Below, piece by piece: positions 9,526 through 17,791 of a stretch of 64,000 nt of DNA. The first letter of the stretch is position 1. Each line of letters begins with the position of its first letter. Made by a program: the position numbers and the translations under genes. Source of the stretch: Microbacterium arborescens (GTDB lineage: Bacteria; Actinomycetota; Actinomycetes; Actinomycetales; Microbacteriaceae); contig NZ_CP128474.1 of assembly GCF_030369635.1 (NCBI RefSeq), forward strand, positions 124,001-188,000. Direction: 5' to 3'. Below the pieces are notes generated by a model. The model was not told the origin of the DNA. It made no database searches and saw only the letters and a program-made list of their open reading frames with translations.

Positions 9526-11207
9526 CAGGAGAGTCCTTCGGCGAGGGGGCCCAGGGTGAGGACCGGGAAGTAGGTGAGCGCGGTGATGATGACGACGACG
9601 CCGGCGAGCAGGCCCGCGAACTGCGGACGGTGCGTCGGCAGGGTGCCGGCGCTCGACGGCACGGTGTCTTGAGCGGCGAGCGATCCGGCGAGGGCGAGCA
9701 CGAGCACGATCGGGATGAACCGGCCGAGCAGCATCGCGACGCCGAGCGCCGTGTTGAGCCACGGGGTGTTGGCGGTGAGGCCGGCGAAGGCAGACCCGTT
9801 GTTGTTCGCCGCAGAGGTGAACGCGTAGAGGATCTCGCTCAGGCCGTGGACGCCCGGGTTCCAGATCGAGGTGCCCTCGACGTCGGCGCGGACGGCCGGG
9901 ATGGCGAAGCTCAGCGCGGTGCCGGCGAGCACGAGCGTCGGCGTCACGAGGATGTACAGACTCGCGAGCTTGATCTCGCGGGGCCCGATCTTCTTGCCGA
10001 GGTATTCGGGCGTGCGTCCGATCAGCAGGCCGCCGACGAACACCGCGAGGATCGCGAGCACCAGCATCCCGTACAGCCCCGAACCGACGCCGCCGGGCGC
10101 GATCTCGCCGAGCATCATGTTGAGCATCGGCATCATGCCTCCGAGTGGCGTGAAGCTGTCGTGCATCGCGTTGACCGCGCCCGTCGACGTGAGCGTGGAA
10201 GCGCCGCCGAACAGGGCCGACGCGGCGACGCCGAACCGCGTCTCCTTGCCCTCCATCGCGGCGCCCGCGAGCTGCGTCGCCGCGCCGCCGCCGGACGCCT
10301 CGGCCCACGAGCCGAGGGCGATCGAGGTGAGGAAGATCCCGCCCATGACCGCGACGATCGTGTAGCCCTGGCGATCGTCGCCGACGATGCGGCCGAAGGC
10401 GCGCGGCATGGCGAACGGGATGACGAGGAGCAGCAGGATCTCGAACAGGTTGGTCCACGGCGTCGGGTTCTCGAACGGGTGCGCGGAGTTCGCGTTGAAG
10501 AACCCGCCGCCGTTCGTGCCGAGCAGCTTGATGGCCTCCTGGCTCGCGACCGGCCCGCCCGGGATCGACTGCGCCCCGCCGGCGACGGTCTGCGCGTCGG
10601 TGAATCCGGCGAAGTTCTGGATGACGCCGCCCGCGAGCAGCACGACGGCCGCGACGATCGCCATCGGGAGGAGGATGCGGCCGAGCCCGCGCACGAGGTC
10701 GACCCAGAAGTTGCCGATCGTGCCGGAGCGGCGGTAGGCGAAGCCACGGACGAGGGCGATGGCGACGGCGATCCCGACCGCCGCCGAGACGAAGTTCTGC
10801 ACGGCGAGACCCGCGAACTGCACGGTGTAGCCGAGCGTCGCCTCGGGCGAGTACGACTGCCAGTTGGTGTTGGTCACGAACGAGATGGCGGTGTTGAACG
10901 CGAGGTGCTCGCTCGGTGCGGGCAGGCCGAGGCTGAACGGCAGAAGCGGCTGGATCCGCTGTAGCCCGTAGACGACCACGACGCCGACCAGGGAGAACAG
11001 CAGCACGCCGCGGGCGTAGGCCTGCCAGGTTTGCTCGGTGCGCGGGTCGACGCCGATCAGGCGGTAGACGCCCCGTTCGACGGCGAGGTCGCGCGGCGAT
11101 GTGTAGACGCGGGCGATGTAGTCGCCGACGGGCCGGTACAGCAGGACGAGGATGAGGACGAGGGTCGCGATCTGCAGCGACGCGAACCCGATCTGCGCGG
11201 CATCCAC
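9525..11207 (-). CDS. kdpA: KdpA, potassium-binding channel-like subunit
   Basis: A 560-residue polytopic protein with ten or more hydrophobic helices. The selectivity-filter regions are visible as '[14 protein letters not shown]', '[26 protein letters not shown]', '[15 protein letters not shown]' and '[13 protein letters not shown]', each with the conserved Gly or Asn residues of the KdpA pore loops. The start is GTG, one base after the kdpF stop, giving tight coupling. The length is normal for the family. Confidence 0.96.
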   Translation of the reverse strand: MDAAQIGFASLQIATLVLILVLLYRPVGDYIARVYTSPRDLAVERGVYRLIGVDPRTEQTWQAYARGVLLFSLVGVVVVYGLQRIQPLLPFSLGLPAPSEHLAFNTAISFVTNTNWQSYSPEATLGYTVQFAGLAVQNFVSAAVGIAVAIALVRGFAYRRSGTIGNFWVDLVRGLGRILLPMAIVAAVVLLAGGVIQNFAGFTDAQTVAGGAQSIPGGPVASQEAIKLLGTNGGGFFNANSAHPFENPTPWTNLFEILLLLVIPFAMPRAFGRIVGDDRQGYTIVAVMGGIFLTSIALGSWAEASGGGAATQLAGAAMEGKETRFGVAASALFGGASTLTSTGAVNAMHDSFTPLGGMMPMLNMMLGEIAPGGVGSGLYGMLVLAILAVFVGGLLIGRTPEYLGKKIGPREIKLASLYILVTPTLVLAGTALSFAIPAVRADVEGTSIWNPGVHGLSEILYAFTSAANNNGSAFAGLTANTPWLNTALGVAMLLGRFIPIVLVLALAGSLAAQDTVPSSAGTLPTHRPQFAGLLAGVVVIITALTYFPVLTLGPLAEGLS

Positions 11208-11208
11208 G

Positions 11209-11295
11209 TCAGAACCGTTCGGGCCGCACGAGGGCGACGACGAGGTAGACGATGGCGGCGACGGCCAGCACCGCCGCGAGGAGCGAGAAGACCAT
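11209..11295 (-). CDS. kdpF: KdpF, small membrane subunit of the potassium ATPase
   Basis: A 28-residue hydrophobic peptide, [20 protein letters not shown], ending in ALVRPERF. A single helix with a short 'R-P-E-R/K-F' tail is the hallmark of KdpF, which stabilises the KdpABC complex. It ends one base before the kdpA GTG, and its ATG overlaps the stop of another tiny open frame (TGATG). It is easily missed because of its size. Confidence 0.9.
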   Translation of the reverse strand: MVFSLLAAVLAVAAIVYLVVALVRPERF

Positions 11296-11378
11296 CACAG
11301 CTTCTCGACCCCCCGGGCGATGAGGCCGGCGACGGCGAAGAGCGCGAGGATCGCGGCGAGATAGATGAGGTCGAGCAC
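11295..11378 (-). CDS. 27-residue membrane peptide upstream of kdpF
   Basis: A GTG-initiated frame encoding VLDLIYLAAILALFAVAGLI followed by ARGVEKL: one hydrophobic helix with an acidic start and a basic tail. Its stop codon overlaps the kdpF ATG (TGATG), a junction typical of translational coupling. The position as first gene of the kdp transcript, the coupling and the strong hydrophobic bias support a real gene. I recognise a similar short frame ahead of kdpF in other actinobacteria only from memory. It could be a leader peptide or an additional Kdp subunit. No strong Shine-Dalgarno is seen. Confidence 0.6.
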   Translation of the reverse strand: MLDLIYLAAILALFAVAGLIARGVEKL

Positions 11379-11473
11379 GAGATCAGATGCAACACCCCGT
11401 CGGACGCCGCATCCGTCGTCCTCACGGAATTCATACGGCCTCGCGCCCGCTCCTCACGCCGCCCTCACGGTCT

Positions 11474-11568
11474 CTGGCGATACATCCGTCGGACGGCCGG
11501 AGCTGGTGTCGCCTGGAACGGGGTTCGACGCGTCACCAGCACCACCGGTCCTGCAGATGTATCGCCAG
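11474..11568. repeat. Intergenic palindromic element with 13-bp perfect arms
   Basis: CTGGCGATACATC (11474-11486) and GATGTATCGCCAG (11556-11568) are perfect inverted copies. Inside the 69-base core GCTGGTG and CACCAGC form a second stem. The core carries GGGGTTCGACGCG (11520-11532), also present in the core of the element at 54425, although the outer arms are unrelated. Confidence 0.75.
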
Positions 11569-11600
11569 GCCCGGGCCTCCGGTCGGATCAGGGGGCGGGG

Positions 11601-11816
11601 TCAGGGCGCGAGCGGCGAGGATTCGTCGTCGATGACCCCGATGCCGACGGCGTGGTGGCTCGGCTCCTCGTCCTTCTTCTCGGGAGCCTTGGGCTCTTCG
11701 CCCGGCTCTTTCGCGACGCTGGGCTCTTCGAGCTCCTCCGTCGAGGGCGTCTCGTCGGGTGCGTGCTGGGCGCCCTCGTCGGCGTGCTCGGCCTCGTTGT
11801 CGTGGTGATCGGTCAT
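11601..11816 (-). CDS. Small acidic hypothetical protein
   Basis: A 71-residue, very acidic, probably disordered protein. It starts MTDHHDNEAEHADEGAQHAP and is rich in Glu, Asp, His and Pro. The ATG is preceded by GGAAGGGAG at good distance. No domain is recognised. The short acidic composition resembles small stress or chaperone-associated proteins, but this is only resemblance. It lies on the minus strand 222 bases upstream of the kdp leader gene and divergent from the zinc-finger gene. Confidence 0.6.
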   Translation of the reverse strand: MTDHHDNEAEHADEGAQHAPDETPSTEELEEPSVAKEPGEEPKAPEKKDEEPSHHAVGIGVIDDESSPLAP

Positions 11817-11877
11817 GTCGTACTCCCTTCCACCCTCAGCGTGCGCCGATCCGGCCGTCGATGTCACCGGCTTGACG

Positions 11878-11883
11878 TAGGGT
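11878..11883 (+). promoter_or_regulatory. -10 box of leaderless promoter for the DksA-like gene
   Basis: TAGGGT, six bases before the ATG at 11890. Confidence 0.5.
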
Positions 11884-11889
11884 CGCGGG

Positions 11890-12225
11890 ATGGACCCGGA
11901 AGCGCGACTGCACGAGCGCGAGCGCGAGCTCACCGTGCAGCTCGACCGGCTGGATGCCGACGACGACAGCCTCCGTCACGACCGTGCCGACGCGACAGCC
12001 GATGACGAGCACGACCCCGAGGGCTCGACGCTGTCGGGGGAGTGGCAGCGGGTCGAGGCCCTGCGCCGCGCGGCGCGGGCCGAGCTCGCCGAGGTCGAAG
12101 CCTCGCTCGCCCGCGTCGCCGCCGGAACATACGGGGTGTGCGCGAGCTGCGGCCGCGACATCCCGGTCGAGCGCCTCGAGGTGCGCCCGCACGCGACGAT
12201 GTGCGTCGCGTGCGCTTCGCGCTGA
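11890..12225 (+). CDS. TraR/DksA-type C4 zinc-finger protein
   Basis: A 111-residue protein. The N-terminal half is a charged helical hairpin ('LHERERELTVQLDRLDADDD', then 'ALRRAARAELAEVEASLARV'). The C-terminus carries a four-cysteine zinc finger: Cys84-x2-Cys87 ('CASCGRDIP') and Cys105-x2-Cys108 ('CVAC'). This is the DksA/TraR layout. Family members enter the RNA polymerase secondary channel and modulate initiation, often with ppGpp. Actinobacterial members of this size are poorly characterised, so binding to polymerase is inferred. Probably leaderless. Confidence 0.85.
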   Translation: MDPEARLHERERELTVQLDRLDADDDSLRHDRADATADDEHDPEGSTLSGEWQRVEALRRAARAELAEVEASLARVAAGTYGVCASCGRDIPVERLEVRPHATMCVACASR

Positions 12226-12264
12226 CCCACGCGGGTAGGTGCCCGCGCCGCCCGCGTCCGCGTT

Positions 12265-12339
12265 GAACTTCGGAGAATCACGTGAGATTCGGACGGATGC
12301 GGCGGATCGGTCCGACTTTCGCGCCGATCTCCGAAGTTC
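12265..12339. repeat. Intergenic palindromic element with 12-bp perfect arms
   Basis: GAACTTCGGAGA (12265-12276) and TCTCCGAAGTTC (12328-12339) are perfect inverted copies. The 51-base core has an inner stem TCGGAC/GTCCGA (12289-12315). It lies 15 bases before the -35 box of the ArsR promoter and 40 bases after the zinc-finger gene. No U-tract follows. Confidence 0.75.
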
Positions 12340-12353
12340 GATCGGCCAGGGCA

Positions 12354-12382
12354 TTGACACCCGCCACCCGCACCCCTAACGT
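12354..12382 (+). promoter_or_regulatory. Sigma-A-type promoter of the arsR-SRPBCC operon
   Basis: A consensus -35 TTGACA (12354-12359), a 17-bp spacer and TAACGT (12377-12382). The expected start point falls at about 12389-12391, at the start codon, so the transcript is probably leaderless. Confidence 0.75.
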
Positions 12383-12383
12383 A

Positions 12384-12397
12384 CAACCAAATGGTTG
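12384..12397 (+). promoter_or_regulatory. ArsR-type operator overlapping the start codon
   Basis: CAACCA-AA-TGGTTG is a perfect 6-bp inverted repeat with a 2-bp centre. It overlaps the predicted +1 and the ATG (12391-12393). A regulator bound here would block initiation directly, consistent with autoregulation by the ArsR protein encoded from this ATG. Confidence 0.65.
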
Positions 12398-12756
12398 CAC
12401 GAAACGAACCCCGGCCGAGCGAGCGGAGCGAGCTGAGCGATGACGACATCGACCGCCTCTTCCACGCGCTCGCGACGGCGACGCGTCGCGACATCCTCCG
12501 CCGGACGATCGAGCACGAGCAGTCGGTGTCGGCGCTCGCAGCCGACTACGACATGTCGTTCGCCGCGGTGCAGAAGCACGTCGGCGTGCTCGAGACCGCC
12601 GGCCTCATCGTCAAGCGAGCCGAGGGGCGCGAGCGGCTCGTGCGCGCCGACCCCGCCATGATCGCCCGCGCCCGTGCGCTCCTCGCCCGCTACGAAGACC
12701 TCTGGCGGGCCCGCGTCGACCGCCTCGACGCGCTGCTCGCCGAGCCCGAAGACTGA
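12391..12756 (+). CDS. ArsR-family winged-helix regulator paired with SRPBCC protein
   Basis: A 121-residue winged-helix protein: 'RLFHALATATRRDILRRTIEHEQSVSALAADYDMSFAAVQKHVGVLETAGLI' covers helices 1-4 with the recognition helix 'SFAAVQKHVGVL', followed by the wing 'VKRAEGRERLVRADP'. There are no metal-binding cysteines in helix 3, so this belongs to the non-metal ArsR/SdpR-like group often encoded beside AHSA1/SRPBCC genes. The gene is followed after 63 bases by exactly such a gene. It is likely autoregulated through the palindrome at its own start codon. Confidence 0.88.
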   Translation: MVARNEPRPSERSELSDDDIDRLFHALATATRRDILRRTIEHEQSVSALAADYDMSFAAVQKHVGVLETAGLIVKRAEGRERLVRADPAMIARARALLARYEDLWRARVDRLDALLAEPED

Positions 12757-12819
12757 CCCCCGCAAACCCACAGAACCGCACCACACCGCACGCGCACCAT
12801 CTGTTCGAAGGAGAATCCG

Positions 12820-13797
12820 ATGCCCGTCACCGACATCACCACCGATGCCGACAACCTCACGATGACGCTCGTGGCGGATGTCGCCGCGCCCGTCGACCGC
12901 CTCTGGCGCGCGTTCACGCAGCCCGCGCAGCTCGAGCGCTTCTGGGGCCCTCCCGGCTGGCCCGCGACGTTCACGCGGTTCGACTTCACCCCGGGCGGAC
13001 GCGCGCAGTACGCCATGTCGAGCCCACAGGGCGAGAAGTCTCGGGGCACCTGGGAGTTCATCGCCATCGACGAGGGCCGCAGCTTCGAGGTCCTCGACGC
13101 CTTCGCCGATGAGAACGGCGAGCCGATGGAGCAGTTCCCGGCGATGCGGATGGTGTTCTCCTTCGATGCGACCGACACGGGCTCGCGGCTGACGAACGTC
13201 ACCTACTTCACCTCGGCCGAGGGCCTCGAGCAGGTCATCGCCATGGGCGCGATCGAGGGCTCGCGCCTCGCGATGGGACAGCTCGACGCTGTCGTGCAAG
13301 ACCTCCGCGCTTTCGCGCAGGGCCAGGGCACCCGCGTCGAGCTGCTCGACGACACCCACGTGCGCATCACGCGCTTCATCGACGGTCCGCGCGAGCTCGT
13401 GTGGCGTGCGCATCACGAGACCGAGCTGCTGAAGAAGTGGATGCTGGGTCCCGACGGCTGGACCATGACGGTCGCCGAACCCGCCACGGATGTCGGCAGC
13501 ACCTACCGCTACGCGTGGGAGCAGGACGACGCTCCCGAGACGGCGTTCGGATTCGAGGGCGAACTGCTGCAGCTCGACGCGCCCCGGCGCGAGGTCACGA
13601 CCGAGCGGATGTCGGGAGCCGACGGCCCCGGCACGATCAACGATCTGCAGCTGTACGAAGAAGACGGCGCCACCCTCCTCACGCTCCTCGTCGAGTACCC
13701 CGACAAGGAGACGCGCGACATGATTCTCGCTACCGGCATGGCCGACGGCATGGAGGACTCGTACGCCCGTCTCGAGACGGAGGTACTGACAAAATGA
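12820..13797 (+). CDS. Protein with two SRPBCC/AHSA1 domains
   Basis: A 325-residue protein with two tandem AHSA1-like SRPBCC domains. Domain 1 (about 8-155) has 'TLVADVAAPVDRLWRAFTQP', 'LERFWGPPGWPATF' and 'PGGRAQYAM'. Domain 2 (about 170-320) has 'VRITRFIDGPRELVWRAHHE' and 'LLKKWMLGPDGWTMTVAEP'. The fold encloses a deep hydrophobic ligand cavity; single-domain relatives are usual, so this looks like an internal duplication. AAGGAG lies at good distance before the ATG. Operonic with the upstream arsR. Ligand unknown. Confidence 0.88.
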   Translation: MPVTDITTDADNLTMTLVADVAAPVDRLWRAFTQPAQLERFWGPPGWPATFTRFDFTPGGRAQYAMSSPQGEKSRGTWEFIAIDEGRSFEVLDAFADENGEPMEQFPAMRMVFSFDATDTGSRLTNVTYFTSAEGLEQVIAMGAIEGSRLAMGQLDAVVQDLRAFAQGQGTRVELLDDTHVRITRFIDGPRELVWRAHHETELLKKWMLGPDGWTMTVAEPATDVGSTYRYAWEQDDAPETAFGFEGELLQLDAPRREVTTERMSGADGPGTINDLQLYEEDGATLLTLLVEYPDKETRDMILATGMADGMEDSYARLETEVLTK

Positions 13798-13801
13798 TGG
13801 G

Positions 13802-14836
13802 GTGACCGAACCCGTGATCGCCCTGCAGAATCATCCCGGCGACGTGGAGTTCCCCGTCCGCCCCCGGCGGCGGTACACGCGGATGCTGGACGCGCGGCGC
13901 AAGGCCGACCCCAAAGCCATGGGCAAGCGAGCCCTGCCCGTGACGGCGATCGCGGTGCCGATCGGCATCCTGGGCTTGGTGCTGTCCTACGTGTTGGTGG
14001 GCAGCGAGGATTTCGGGAACAACCTGTTCGGTCTCTTCCTGGGGATGTGCGCGGGCCTGCTCGTGGCGTCGATCGTCCTCGCCGCGCGCGACGCCCGCGC
14101 TCCGCGAGATGCGCAGCGGCAGTACCTCGCCCTCGCGGCGCGGAGCCCGCTCACGCCGCGACAGCAGCAGATCCTCGCCCTCGACGCCGCAAGCGACTTC
14201 GCGATGCGCGGCTGGAACTCGTCGCTCGCGTTCACGCCGACCTTCGCCGAGCTGCCGCAGGATCTGCGCTCGAAGCACCGCGACGGCGCCGACGGATCAC
14301 CGTGGTTCGCGCTTCCGCTGCCGGGCATGCAGCAGCTTCGTGCAGCACTCGACGAGCAGTTCAAGATCGTCTCGCGCTCCGACGCCGAGCTGCTGGTGGC
14401 TGACACGCTCGCGCGGGGCGTGCTCTCGACACGGTTCGCCGAAGTCGCGCAGAGCGATGCCGCGGAGCACATGATGTCGCGCATCGCGGCCCTCACCGAT
14501 CTGCCGGTCTTCGACATCCACGACCTCGCCCGTGGCGACGACGCTCGCCCGCCGCGACTGCTGCTCGCCGCCGACATCGAGCGCGCGATCGGCGGTGTCC
14601 GCTACGCGTACGTCGCCGGCTACCTGACGGCCGACGAGGCGTGGTCACTGCTCGAGCCGTTGGCGAGCCGGGCCTTCACCACGTACCGCGATCGCGACGA
14701 GTACTGGCGCGAGGTCGTCGTCGCCACGGCGTTCCGCACGGACTCGCTCGAGTCGGTGCAGCGCCAGCGCGAGACGCTCGCCGAGCTGCAGCGGTCGGAC
14801 TGGCCCGCGGCATCCGTCGGCTGGCCGTCGGCCTGA
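13802..14836 (+). CDS. Membrane protein with DUF1266-like C-terminal domain
   Basis: A 344-residue protein starting at GTG four bases after the SRPBCC stop. Two hydrophobic helices lie at about residues 40-90 ('VTAIAVPIGILGLVLSYVLV' and 'LFGLFLGMCAGLLVASIVLA'). The cytoplasmic remainder ends in a region resembling DUF1266: 'IGGVRYAYVAGYLTADEAWS', then 'RAFTTYRDRDEYWREVVVATAF'. DUF1266 has no known activity. The assignment is by memory of the family pattern and is moderately sure. It may be cotranscribed with arsR-SRPBCC. Confidence 0.65.
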   Translation: MTEPVIALQNHPGDVEFPVRPRRRYTRMLDARRKADPKAMGKRALPVTAIAVPIGILGLVLSYVLVGSEDFGNNLFGLFLGMCAGLLVASIVLAARDARAPRDAQRQYLALAARSPLTPRQQQILALDAASDFAMRGWNSSLAFTPTFAELPQDLRSKHRDGADGSPWFALPLPGMQQLRAALDEQFKIVSRSDAELLVADTLARGVLSTRFAEVAQSDAAEHMMSRIAALTDLPVFDIHDLARGDDARPPRLLLAADIERAIGGVRYAYVAGYLTADEAWSLLEPLASRAFTTYRDRDEYWREVVVATAFRTDSLESVQRQRETLAELQRSDWPAASVGWPSA

Positions 14837-14859
14837 ACGGTGCCTGGCCGTCGGCCTGA
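14821..14859 (+). repeat. 16-bp direct duplication spanning the stop of the DUF1266-like gene
   Basis: CTGGCCGTCGGCCTGA, which includes the stop codon, occurs at 14821-14836 and again at 14844-14859 with a 7-base spacer. It looks like a recent 23-bp tandem duplication that leaves the reading frame unaffected. Confidence 0.8.
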
Positions 14860-14875
14860 CCGGCCGCGACGCGGT

Positions 14876-15334
14876 TCAGGCGCGGCCGAGTCCGTCTTCG
14901 AGCGCGACCCAGGCGAGCATCGCGCACTTGACGCGAGCCGAGAACTTCGAGACGCCCGACAGCGCCGCGGCGTCGCCGAAGGTCTCCTCGTCGAGGGGAA
15001 TGGTGCCGCGCGAGCGCAGCGCCTCGCGGAAGCGCTCGATGAGCGCGACCGCGTCGGCCCGCGTCATCCCGTCGCCTTCGATCTCCTCTTCGACCAGCGA
15101 GGCCAGCATCGAGGCCGAGGCCTGCGAGATCGAGCAGCCGGTGCCCTCCCACGAGACCTCGGTGATGCGGTCGCCGTCGACGGCGACGCGCAGCGTGATC
15201 TCGTCGCCGCAGACGGGGTTCTTCTGGTGCGAGTCGGCATGCGCCGCGTCGCCGACGTCGTGAAGCGGGTTGCCGACCGGGTGCTTCGAGTGATCGAGGA
15301 TGAGCTCCTGGTACAGCGAGTCGAGCCCGGTCAT
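14876..15334 (-). CDS. sufU: SufU, iron-sulfur cluster assembly sulfur acceptor
   Basis: A 152-residue SufU/IscU-like protein. The ligand cysteines are Cys42 ('NPVCGDEITL', with Asp44 alongside), Cys67 ('GTGCSISQAS') and Cys137 ('VKCAMLAW'). The insertion between the second and third cysteines ('RFREALRSRGTIPLDEETFGDAAALSGVSKF') distinguishes SufU from IscU. SufU accepts sulfur from SufS in a zinc-dependent transfer. Its ATG overlaps the sufS stop (ATGA), so the pair is coupled. The rest of a suf operon is not in this window. Confidence 0.93.
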   Translation of the reverse strand: MTGLDSLYQELILDHSKHPVGNPLHDVGDAAHADSHQKNPVCGDEITLRVAVDGDRITEVSWEGTGCSISQASASMLASLVEEEIEGDGMTRADAVALIERFREALRSRGTIPLDEETFGDAAALSGVSKFSARVKCAMLAWVALEDGLGRA

Positions 15335-16659
15335 GCGTGTGCCCCTTCGGCCTCGTCGGTGACGCCGAAGAAGCCGCGGATGCCGCGCACCGCGTCGAGG
15401 AACAGGTCGACGTCGTCCTCGGTGTTGTACAGCGCCGTCGAGGCGCGGACGGATGCCGTCATCCCGAACTGCCGGTGCAGCGGCGCGGCGCAGTGGTGTC
15501 CGACCCGCACGGCGATGCCCTGGGCGTCGAGGAACTGTCCCGCGTCGTGCGCGTGCACACCGGCGACGTCGAACGACCACAGGCCGACGCGGTCGGTGCC
15601 CGGCGCATCGCCGAGCAGGCGGATGCCGGGGATCTCGCGCAGCCCCGCGCCCATGCGCTCGGCCAGCGCGACCTCGTGCGCGTGGATGTTCGCGGGCCCG
15701 ACATCCTGCAGGTAGCGGACGGCGGCGGCGAGGCCGATGGCGGGTCCGACGGCCTGCGTTCCGGCCTCGAACTTCTGCGGAGCCGGCAGGTACTCGGCGT
15801 GGTCGAGCGTGACGGTGGTGATCATCGACCCGCCGGTGAGGAACGGCGGCAGTGCGTCGAGCACCTCGGCGCGGCCGTACAGCCCGCCGATCGCGTAGGG
15901 GCCGAGCATCTTGTGGCCGCTGAAGACGGCGAGGTCGACGCCGAGCGCGGGGAGGTCGAGCGGCAGGTGCGGCGCCGACTGGCAGGCGTCGAGCACCGTC
16001 GTCGCGCCGACCGCTTGGGCGAGCGCGACGATCTCGGCGACCGGGTTGACGATGCCGAGCACGTTCGAGACGTGCGTGAAGGCGACGATCCGGGTGCGTT
16101 CGCCGATGATGGCTGCCGCGGCATCCAGGTCGAGCGTGCCGTCGGCCCGTGCGGGGATGTGGCGCAGCACGGCTCCCGTGCGGGCGGCGAGCTCCTGCCA
16201 GGGGATGAGGTTGGCGTGGTGCTCGATCGCCGTCGTGACGATCTCGTCGCCCGGGGAGAGCGCGTAGGGCGCTGATGCGGGTGCGCCCCGGCCGAGCGTG
16301 GCGTTGCCGATCGCGTAGGCGACGAGGTTGAGGCCCGCCGTCGCGCCGCTGGTCCAGACGAGCTGCTCGGGCTGCGCCCCGACGAAGCCGGCGACCGTGG
16401 CGCGGGCATCTTCGAACAGATCGGTCGCTTCGGCCGCGAGAGTGTGGGCGCCGCGGTGGACGGCGGAGTTGGCGTGCGTGAGGAAGTCGCGTTCGGCATC
16501 GAGGACCGCGGTGGGCTTCTGACTCGTCGCGGCGGAGTCGAGGTACACGAGCCGGTGCCCGTTGACGTGCTCCGACAGGATCGGGAAGTCGGCGCGCAAC
16601 GACACCGCGTCGAGCGGGCTGACGCGGGGCGAAGCGGCGGGAACGGCGGGAGAGCTCAC
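15331..16659 (-). CDS. sufS: SufS, group II cysteine desulfurase
   Basis: A 442-residue PLP enzyme. The start region 'LRADFPILSEHVNGHRLVYLDSAATSQKP' is typical. The PLP lysine is in 'SGHKMLGPYAIGGLYGR', upstream of it 'VSNVLGIVNPV', and the catalytic cysteine is in 'VRVGHHCAAPLHRQFG', the short active-site loop of group II enzymes. It removes sulfur from cysteine for Fe-S cluster assembly. The GTG start is six bases from a TAGCCT box. Transcribed divergently from the coiled-coil gene, with a palindromic element between. Confidence 0.94.
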   Translation of the reverse strand: MSSPAVPAASPRVSPLDAVSLRADFPILSEHVNGHRLVYLDSAATSQKPTAVLDAERDFLTHANSAVHRGAHTLAAEATDLFEDARATVAGFVGAQPEQLVWTSGATAGLNLVAYAIGNATLGRGAPASAPYALSPGDEIVTTAIEHHANLIPWQELAARTGAVLRHIPARADGTLDLDAAAAIIGERTRIVAFTHVSNVLGIVNPVAEIVALAQAVGATTVLDACQSAPHLPLDLPALGVDLAVFSGHKMLGPYAIGGLYGRAEVLDALPPFLTGGSMITTVTLDHAEYLPAPQKFEAGTQAVGPAIGLAAAVRYLQDVGPANIHAHEVALAERMGAGLREIPGIRLLGDAPGTDRVGLWSFDVAGVHAHDAGQFLDAQGIAVRVGHHCAAPLHRQFGMTASVRASTALYNTEDDVDLFLDAVRGIRGFFGVTDEAEGAHA

Positions 16660-16665
16660 CCCTCT

Positions 16666-16671
16666 AGGCTA
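16666..16671 (-). promoter_or_regulatory. -10 box of leaderless promoter for sufS-sufU
   Basis: TAGCCT on the minus strand, six bases before the sufS GTG at 16659. An alternative reading is that AGAGGG in the spacer acts as a ribosome site, but it abuts the GTG. Confidence 0.45.
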
Positions 16672-16715
16672 CGCCCGCCCGCCGACGCGAGCTCGGGCCG
16701 GGTCGAGCTGGATCG

Positions 16716-16785
16716 GCGAGAACGTACCCCCGCCGCGAGAACGCACCGTGTGGGGTACGCGCTCGCGGCACCGGTACGCGCTCGC
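16716..16785. repeat. 70-bp palindromic element, family 3 (left copy)
   Basis: Begins GCGAGAACGTACCC (16716-16729) and ends GGTACGCGCTCGC (16773-16785), with a nested near-palindrome inside. A related 70-bp element lies in inverted orientation at 17792-17861, on the other side of the coiled-coil gene. This copy sits between divergently transcribed genes, so it cannot be a shared terminator. Confidence 0.75.
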
Positions 16786-16821
16786 TGCGGACGAGCGCGG
16801 CGCGCTGGCACGATGAGGGGT

Positions 16822-17763
16822 ATGAGTGACACGACTTCCGGTGACCTGCACGATGCGGCGCGTGACCGCGCGCGGCGCGACCAGCTGACCGCGCACGCCG
16901 ACGCCGCCCGCGGCCTCGTCGCGCAGCGCGAGCGCGACCTCGCCGAGCTGCAGCAGAAGCTGCGGGTCGAGACCGCCGACGTGCGCCGTCTCGAGCGCTT
17001 CTCGCCGGCGCAGGTGTGGGGTCTCCTCCGCGGCGACATCGACGACAAGCTTGCGGTCGAGCGGGCGGAGCAGCAGGCGGCCGAGCATGCCGTCGACGGC
17101 GCGACCGAGCGGCTCGCGCACGCCCGGGTCGACCTGGCCCGGATCGAGGACGAGATCGCCGCGCTCGGCGACGTGGATGCCGCCTACGCGGCCGCCCTCG
17201 CCCGGCGCGAGCACGAACTGCGGGCCGCCGATCCGGATGCCGCGGCCGAGCTCACGCGGCTCGACTCCGAGGCCGGCGTGCTCAGCGCCGAGGCACGGGA
17301 GATCGCCGAGGCGCGGTCGGCGCTCGAGCGGGCCCAGGAGGCTCTCGGCGCTGCACAGCAGGCCCTCGACTCCGCGGGAGGCTGGTCGACCTATGACACC
17401 TTTTTCGGCGGCGGCATGGTCGCCGACTGGATGAAGCACGACCGCGTCGGACGGTCCGCCCGCGCCTTCACGGTCGTGAACCGGGCGCTCGAGACTCTGG
17501 CGACCGAACTCGCCGACATCGACGCGCCGCCCCTCGCGGGCGTGCAGATCTCGGATTCGCTCGCCGTCTTCGACGTGCTGTTCGACAACGTGATCGCGGA
17601 CTTCATGGTGCGCCAGCGCATCGCCGACGCGCAGGCCGCGGCATCCGATCTTCGCCTGCGTCTCGATGGCCTCGGCGACTACCTCGTCCAGCGGGCGGAT
17701 GCCGTCGAGACGCGCACCGCCGCCCTCCTCGCCCACCGCGAACGTCTCCTTCTCGACGCCTGA
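16822..17763 (+). CDS. Coiled-coil hypothetical protein flanked by inverted elements
   Basis: A 313-residue, Ala-, Arg- and Glu-rich protein. Residues about 10-190 are long coiled coil ('VAQRERDLAELQQKLRVETA', then 'LARIEDEIAAL' and 'REIAEARSALERAQEALGAA'). Then comes a Gly-rich turn 'GGWSTYDTFFGGGMVADWMKHD', followed by more helices with 'VFDVLFDNVIADFMVRQRIA'. GAGGGG precedes the ATG. There is no membrane segment or known domain. The 'W-S-T-Y-D-T-F-x-G-G-G' stretch is the best handle for a family search. Flanking 70-bp elements in inverted orientation are unusual. Confidence 0.65.
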   Translation: MSDTTSGDLHDAARDRARRDQLTAHADAARGLVAQRERDLAELQQKLRVETADVRRLERFSPAQVWGLLRGDIDDKLAVERAEQQAAEHAVDGATERLAHARVDLARIEDEIAALGDVDAAYAAALARREHELRAADPDAAAELTRLDSEAGVLSAEAREIAEARSALERAQEALGAAQQALDSAGGWSTYDTFFGGGMVADWMKHDRVGRSARAFTVVNRALETLATELADIDAPPLAGVQISDSLAVFDVLFDNVIADFMVRQRIADAQAAASDLRLRLDGLGDYLVQRADAVETRTAALLAHRERLLLDA

Positions 17764-17791
17764 CGGACGCCCGGCACCGGGCACGCAGTGC

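Noticed and set aside
7348..10458. A 1036-codon open frame apparently extending kdpB far upstream
   Set aside because: The first 310 codons run antisense-free but out of frame through kdpA and read as Arg-rich nonsense. The KdpB start at 9525 overlaps the kdpA stop in the usual way.
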